Shown here piece by piece: positions 59,790 to 64,000 of a stretch of 64,000 bases of DNA. The translations under genes and the position numbers were made by a program. Each line of letters opens with the position of its first letter. Positions within the stretch are counted from its first letter, which is position 1. The notes under the pieces are model-generated. The model saw nothing but the letters and a program-made list of their open reading frames with translations, was not told the origin of the DNA and searched no databases. This DNA comes from Pseudomonas viridiflava. GTDB taxonomy: Bacteria; Pseudomonadota; Gammaproteobacteria; Pseudomonadales; Pseudomonadaceae. Where the stretch lies: positions 1-64,000 of the forward strand of contig UVIF01000012.1 of assembly GCA_900596015.1 (NCBI GenBank), read 5' to 3'.

Positions 59790-60463
59790 GCGTCCACGCG
59801 CAGCCAGCGCTCGAGCAGCTTGAAGCCCTGTACCAGCACGAACGACATGGCCAAGTAGAACATGCCGGCGGCAAAGAAGATTTCCACCGGCAGGTAGGTG
59901 CGGGCGATGATCGTGCGGGCCATGCCGGTGAGTTCCAGCAGGGTGACGGTGCTGGCCAGCGAGCTGGCCTTGAGCATCAGGATCACTTCATTGCTGTAGG
60001 CCGGCAGGCCGATGCGCGCGGCGCGTGGCAGCATGATGTGCAGCAGGGCTTTGCTGCGGGACATGCCGAGGGCGCGAGCGGCTTCGATCTCGCCCTTGGG
60101 TATGGCTTGCAGCGCGCCGCGCAGGATTTCTGCGATATAGGCGGCGGTGTGCAGGGTCATGGTCCCGGCGGCGCACCAGAACGGGCTGCGCAGGTACGGC
60201 CACAGGCTGCTCTCGCGCACCGCGTCGAACTGCGCCAGCCCGTAGTACACCAGAAACAGCTGCACCAGCAGCGGGGTGCCGCGAAAGAAGAAGATGTAGG
60301 CGTACGGCAGGCCGCTGATGTACCACTTCTTCGAGGTGCGGGCGATGCCCAGCGGGATGGCCAGGATGAGCCCGGCGAGTACCGCGATGGCCACCAGCTC
60401 GAGGGTCAGGGTAGCGCCTTGCATCAGGCGCGGCAGCCATTTGATGATCACTTCCCAGTTCAT
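59774..60463 (-). CDS. Amino-acid ABC transporter permease, HisM-like
   Basis: A 229-residue permease with about five membrane segments (first at LTLELVAIAVLAGLILAIPL). The EAA loop is EIEAARALGMSRSKALLHIM, continuing LPRAAR. It overlaps the HisQ-like gene by four bases. With that partner it forms a heterodimeric channel for basic amino acids. Confidence 0.92.
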   Translation of the reverse strand: MNWEVIIKWLPRLMQGATLTLELVAIAVLAGLILAIPLGIARTSKKWYISGLPYAYIFFFRGTPLLVQLFLVYYGLAQFDAVRESSLWPYLRSPFWCAAGTMTLHTAAYIAEILRGALQAIPKGEIEAARALGMSRSKALLHIMLPRAARIGLPAYSNEVILMLKASSLASTVTLLELTGMARTIIARTYLPVEIFFAAGMFYLAMSFVLVQGFKLLERWLRVDACQGR

Positions 60464-61155
60464 TGCGAAGCCCTCGCGAAGCCGCGCGAGGCGCGTTTCT
60501 CCATGAAGTGCAGGGCAACCATGGCGACCACGGTGAGGCTCAGGTACATCAGGGCGGCAACCATATAGAAGGTGAAGGGTTGTTTGCTGACGGTGACGGC
60601 GTTCTGCGCGTTGCGCATGATCTCTTCCAGGCTGATGACGGACACCAGTGCGGTGTCCTTCATCAGAATCAGAAACAGATTACCCAGCCCTGGCAGGGCG
60701 ATGCGCCACATCTGCGGCAGCACCAGGCGGATGAAGATGCGCGACGTGCTCAGGCCCAGGGCCAGGCCGGCTTCGCGGTGGCCCTTGGGGATGGCCAGGA
60801 TGGCGCCGCGGAACACTTCAGTGGCGTAGGCGCCGAAGCACAGGCCCAAGGCGATGACGCCGGCGGCGAAGGGGCTGAGTTCCAGGCTGCCGACGCCCAG
60901 CGCCAGGCCGATGCTGCGCAGGCCATTGACGGTGCCGAAGTAGATCAGCAACACCCACAGCAGTTCGGGAATGCCGCGTACCAGCGTCGAGTAGAAACCG
61001 CCGAGCCATTGCAGGGGGCGGTTGCCGGAGGTTTTCGCCAGGGCACCGGCGAGGCCCAGCAGCAGCCCCAGGCACAGGGCGCTGAGGGCCAGTTTGACGG
61101 TCATCAGCGCGCCTGCGGCAAGCGCAGGGCCGAAGCCATAGAGATCGATGTTCAT
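60460..61155 (-). CDS. Amino-acid ABC transporter permease, HisQ-like
   Basis: A 231-residue permease with about five membrane segments (LMTVKLALSALCLGLLLGLA). EAA loop HREAGLALGLSTSRIFIRLV, continuing LPQMWR. It lies 56 bases after the binding-protein gene, in the classical order. Confidence 0.92.
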   Translation of the reverse strand: MNIDLYGFGPALAAGALMTVKLALSALCLGLLLGLAGALAKTSGNRPLQWLGGFYSTLVRGIPELLWVLLIYFGTVNGLRSIGLALGVGSLELSPFAAGVIALGLCFGAYATEVFRGAILAIPKGHREAGLALGLSTSRIFIRLVLPQMWRIALPGLGNLFLILMKDTALVSVISLEEIMRNAQNAVTVSKQPFTFYMVAALMYLSLTVVAMVALHFMEKRASRGFARASQ

Positions 61156-61211
61156 GGGCAGGCTTGTTCAGGGGCGGGCATCGGCCATGTAGGCCAACGC
61201 CCGCCGGGCTG

Positions 61212-61961
61212 TCAGAGGATGCTGAAAGGGAAGTACTTGTCGTTGATCTTCTTGTAGGTACCGTCGGCAATGATTTCCTGCAGCGCGGTATTCAGCTTGT
61301 CGCGCAGGGCATCGCCCTTGCGCACGGCGATGCCGATCTTGTCGCTTTGCTCGACCGCGTCACCCTTGAATTCGAAATTCTTGCCGGCGTCGCTCTTCAG
61401 CCAATCGTAGCTGGCGTACTTATCGGCCAGGATGGCGTCGAGGCGGCCGCTGCTCAGGTCGAGAAAGGCGTTTTCAGAGGTGTCGTACAGCTTGAGGTCG
61501 ACATCCATGCCGTACTTGTCTTCCAGCCAGGTGCCGGACAGGGTCGCGCGCTGGGCGCCGATGACTTTGCCCTTGAGGCTGTCGCCGTCGGTCTTGAAGT
61601 CATCGCCCTTCTTGGCAATGAACTGCAACTTGTTGCTGTAGTAGGGGTTGGTGAAGTCGACCACTTCCGAGCGCTCGGGGGTGATCGACATCGACGACAC
61701 CAGGAAGTCGAACTTCTGTGACTGCAGTGCGGGAATGATGCCGTCCCAGTCGGAGGTGACGATTTCGCACTCCACTTCCATCTTGGCGCACAGGGCCTTG
61801 CCGATGTCGACGTCGAAGCCCACGACCTGGCCGCTGGTGTCCTTGTTGTTGAACGGTGGGTAGGCCGCTTCCACGCCCATTTTCAGTTTTTCGGCAGCCA
61901 TGGCGGCGCCGTTGACCAGCAGTGTGGCGGCAACCGCCAGGAAGATTTTCTTCATGCTCAT
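61212..61961 (-). CDS. Amino-acid binding protein, HisJ/ArgT-like
   Basis: A 249-residue family 3 periplasmic binding protein. Signal peptide KIFLAVAATLLVNGAAMAAE, then LKMGVEAAYPPFNNKDTSGQ, the family signature GFDVDIGKALCAKM, and DFLVSSMSITPERSEVVDFT. GGAG stands ten bases before ATG 61961. The ligand is likely a basic amino acid (arginine, ornithine, lysine or histidine). Confidence 0.92.
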   Translation of the reverse strand: MSMKKIFLAVAATLLVNGAAMAAEKLKMGVEAAYPPFNNKDTSGQVVGFDVDIGKALCAKMEVECEIVTSDWDGIIPALQSQKFDFLVSSMSITPERSEVVDFTNPYYSNKLQFIAKKGDDFKTDGDSLKGKVIGAQRATLSGTWLEDKYGMDVDLKLYDTSENAFLDLSSGRLDAILADKYASYDWLKSDAGKNFEFKGDAVEQSDKIGIAVRKGDALRDKLNTALQEIIADGTYKKINDKYFPFSIL

Positions 61962-61976
61962 ATTGTTATTGCTCCG

Positions 61977-62750
61977 TTAGCGGTTGCTGGACATGAACTG
62001 CCTGCAGCGCGCCGACAAGGGGTTGTCGAATACTTGCTCGGGCGTACCCTGCTCTTCCACCAGACCTTGATGCAGAAACACCACCTCGCTGGAGACCTGC
62101 CGGGCAAAGCCCATCTCGTGTGTCACCAGCAGCATGGTACGGCCTTCTTCGGCCAGGTTGCGAATAACCGCAAGTACCTCCTGGACCATTTCCGGATCCA
62201 GCGCCGAGGTTGGCTCGTCGAACAGAATAACCTTGGGCTGCATGGCCAGGGTGCGGGCAATCGCTGCACGTTGTTGCTGGCCGCCGGAAAGCTCGTTCGG
62301 ATAGGCGTGGCGCTTGTCGGCGATACCCACCTTGGCCAGCAGCGCCTCGGCCACTTCGATCGCTTCGGCGCGGCTTTGCCCCAGCACGCGGCGCGGTGCC
62401 TCGATGATGTTGTCGAGCACGCTCATGTGCGGCCACAGGTTGAAGTTCTGGAAGACGAAACCGATCTGGCTGCGCAGCCGGTTGATCTGGCGGCTGTCGG
62501 CGGCGATCAGCTCGCCGTTGCGAGCGGCCTTGAGCTTGAGTGCTTCACCGGCAACCAGGATCTCGCCCTGATGGGGGTTTTCCAGCAGGTTGATGCAGCG
62601 CAGCAGGGTCGACTTGCCGGAGCCGGACGAACCGAGGATGGAAATCACCGCGCCGTCATTGGCGGCCAGCGATATGCCCTTGAGCACGTCCAGTGCACCG
62701 TAGCGCTTGTGCAGGTTACGGATTTCCAGAGCGGGCGTGGCCTGAGCCAT
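61977..62750 (-). CDS. Amino-acid ABC transporter ATPase, HisP-like
   Basis: A 257-residue ATPase. Walker [20 protein letters not shown]-loop [18 protein letters not shown], signature [16 protein letters not shown], Walker [17 protein letters not shown], switch [11 protein letters not shown]. First gene of a five-gene minus-strand operon (ATPase, binding protein, two permeases, methyltransferase). Confidence 0.94.
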   Translation of the reverse strand: MAQATPALEIRNLHKRYGALDVLKGISLAANDGAVISILGSSGSGKSTLLRCINLLENPHQGEILVAGEALKLKAARNGELIAADSRQINRLRSQIGFVFQNFNLWPHMSVLDNIIEAPRRVLGQSRAEAIEVAEALLAKVGIADKRHAYPNELSGGQQQRAAIARTLAMQPKVILFDEPTSALDPEMVQEVLAVIRNLAEEGRTMLLVTHEMGFARQVSSEVVFLHQGLVEEQGTPEQVFDNPLSARCRQFMSSNR

Positions 62751-63340
62751 GTGCGGTCCTCATATAGGCGGGTGCGGCCTGCCGTCACCAAAGTGAACAG
62801 CGAAGCGCAAAGCTAGCATAGCGCGGATGGCGAGGCTGGACTTGCAGCTTGTGTCCGATCTGCCTGGCGCGATGTGCGAAGGCACCGCAGCAGGAACGTC
62901 GAACGGGCAGGGCGCGATAAAAAAGGCGCGATGTTGCCAGTTTTGCCCAGTGGAGGAAAGCGCGAATGCGGCTTGAATGTGGCAACGCGATAAGAGGCAG
63001 GTCGCACGAAGTTGCACCTGAGCCACGCAGTGCCTATGCAAAAGTTGCGCCTTTAGGTTGCACTGTTTTTGTGCGAAGGTGTTACCGACGTAGTTTTTTG
63101 GTGCGGCATATCGCCCCACGCTGAGTAGTTCGGTAATGCGTCTCAGCTCGCAAAGCAAACCTCAACAGATTCAATCTGTTGGCACGAATGGCCGAGAGGT
63201 CCGTTTCAGGGCGGCAGGATATACCTTGGTACAATTTGGCGCAATTTTTGCGTAAAAGATAAGGAACGGGGTGTAGCGGACTTTGCACAAGGCTCGCGAT
63301 CACCGCCGGACAGAACGCTATTCTTCGCAAAGGTAGTTTT
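62751..63340. other. 590-base divergent spacer
   Basis: It holds the promoters of the HisP-like operon and of the permease gene. No reading frame in it shows a recognisable protein. A short inverted repeat aacagat-tca-atctgtt is at 63164-63180, and a sigma-54-like sequence follows at 63237. Confidence 0.5.
63237..63252 (+). promoter_or_regulatory. Candidate sigma-54 promoter of the permease gene
   Basis: tggcgc-aattt-ttgcg differs from the tggcac-N5-ttgcw consensus by one base in the first block and one at the end; the essential GG and GC pairs have correct spacing. It lies about 90 bases upstream of the ATG at 63341. Confidence 0.4.
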
Positions 63341-64000
63341 ATGAGTACGCAGAATTCCACAGGTCTCGCTCAGGGACTCAAGCCGCGTCATGTAACTATG
63401 CTGTCGATCGCCGGTGTCATTGGTGCCGGCCTGTTCGTAGGTTCCGGGCACGCCATCGCCGCTGCTGGCCCTGCTGTGCTACTGGCCTATGCTGCTGCCG
63501 GCAGCCTGGTGGTGCTGGTCATGCGCATGCTCGGTGAAATGGCCGTTGCCTCGCCGGATACCGGATCGTTTTCCACCTACGCCGACCGTGCCATCGGTCA
63601 CTGGGCCGGTTTTTCCATCGGCTGGTTGTACTGGTGGTTCTGGGTGCTGGTGATTCCGCTGGAAGCCAACGCCGCCGCCTCGATCCTGCATGCCTGGATT
63701 CCTGGCGTGTCGCATTGGGTGTTCGCATTGTTGATCACCCTGGTGCTGACGGTGACCAACCTGTTCAGCGTGAAGAACTACGGTGAATTCGAATTCTGGT
63801 TCGCGCTGATCAAGGTGCTGGCAATCATTGCCTTCATCGTCGTTGGCCTGGGCGCCGTGTTCGGCTTCATGCCCAACAGCCAGGTCAGCGGTGTCAGTCA
63901 CCTCACCGATACCATGGGCTTCATGCCCAACGGGCTGGGTGCCGTCGTCGCCGCCATGCTGACCACCATGTTTTCGTTCATGGGTACCGAGATCGTCACC
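63341..64000 (+). CDS. gabP: GABA/amino-acid permease, GabP-like (partial)
   Basis: The first 220 residues of an APC-family permease; the gene runs off the window. It starts MSTQNSTGLAQGLKPRHVTM, followed by the family signature MLSIAGVIGAGLFVGSGHAI and SPDTGSFSTYADRAIGHWAG. About six membrane segments are visible before the cut. GabP takes up GABA by proton symport; related amino-acid permeases share these motifs, so the symbol is tentative. It is divergent from the HisP-like operon. Confidence 0.85.
   Translation, partial: MSTQNSTGLAQGLKPRHVTMLSIAGVIGAGLFVGSGHAIAAAGPAVLLAYAAAGSLVVLVMRMLGEMAVASPDTGSFSTYADRAIGHWAGFSIGWLYWWFWVLVIPLEANAAASILHAWIPGVSHWVFALLITLVLTVTNLFSVKNYGEFEFWFALIKVLAIIAFIVVGLGAVFGFMPNSQVSGVSHLTDTMGFMPNGLGAVVAAMLTTMFSFMGTEIVT

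Noticed and set aside
62760-63158. 132-codon minus-strand frame in the divergent spacer
   Set aside because: No motif or plausible ribosome site; it overlaps the promoter region of two divergent genes.

Overview
The window is high-GC chromosomal DNA of a Pseudomonas, most likely of the fluorescens/putida lineage. The evidence is the rppH-ptsP neighbourhood with its HAD phosphatase, many Pseudomonas-type REP hairpins (core gggagcgggctctgcccgcg), and a second short repeat family (gtagcagcggcgcgagccgc). An AT-rich stretch (about 48.5-55.3 kb) and the decayed DNA on either side of it stand out from this background.

Layout. 0.2-4.4 kb: DUF2269 membrane protein, histidinol-phosphatase-type HAD, rppH, ptsP. 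4.6-8.1 kb: 2-hydroxyacid dehydrogenase, a tandem REP array, and a tartrate/D-malate dehydrogenase divergent from its LysR regulator. 8.4-25.8 kb: a large amine/GABA-type catabolic locus with two paralogous polyamine-type binding proteins at its ends, one ATPase and two permeases, a GMC oxidoreductase, two aldehyde dehydrogenases (one GabD-like), GabT, a PuuB-like FAD oxidase, a cupin protein, two HAD paralogues (one lacking its catalytic residues), two LysR regulators and one Lrp regulator. REP elements sit in most of its gene gaps. 26-28 kb: glutathione S-transferase, an orphan NMT1-type binding protein, and a HigBA locus whose toxin has a premature stop. 28.7-33.6 kb: small lipoprotein, then an amino-acid ABC transporter with a second PuuB-like oxidase, divergent from an IclR regulator.

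33.6-48 kb: Fic protein with a palindromic operator, XRE regulator plus LysE exporter, Tat-exported SMP-30 protein, FIST-domain chemoreceptor, LysR, DUF1127, then an iron module (IroE-like esterase, FecI sigma, FecR, TonB receptor with signalling domain), an alpha/beta hydrolase, and a second toxin-antitoxin locus with a frameshifted toxin.

48.5-58.3 kb: a probable integrated island. An intact tRNA-Thr(UGU) lies at its right end, an imperfect copy of that tRNA's 3' end lies at its left end, and a tyrosine-recombinase-type integrase lies inside. The cargo is one giant AT-rich gene for a 1781-residue protein. It carries an N-terminal archaeo-eukaryotic primase (PrimPol-like) module, a central reverse transcriptase with intact YVDD, and a C-terminal phosphoribosyltransferase-like PRPP loop. 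This is the outstanding feature of the window and is most likely a defence-type reverse transcriptase related to the UG/Abi (DRT) families.

58.6-64 kb: methyltransferase, a complete HisJQMP-type amino-acid ABC transporter, and the start of a GabP-like permease that runs off the window.
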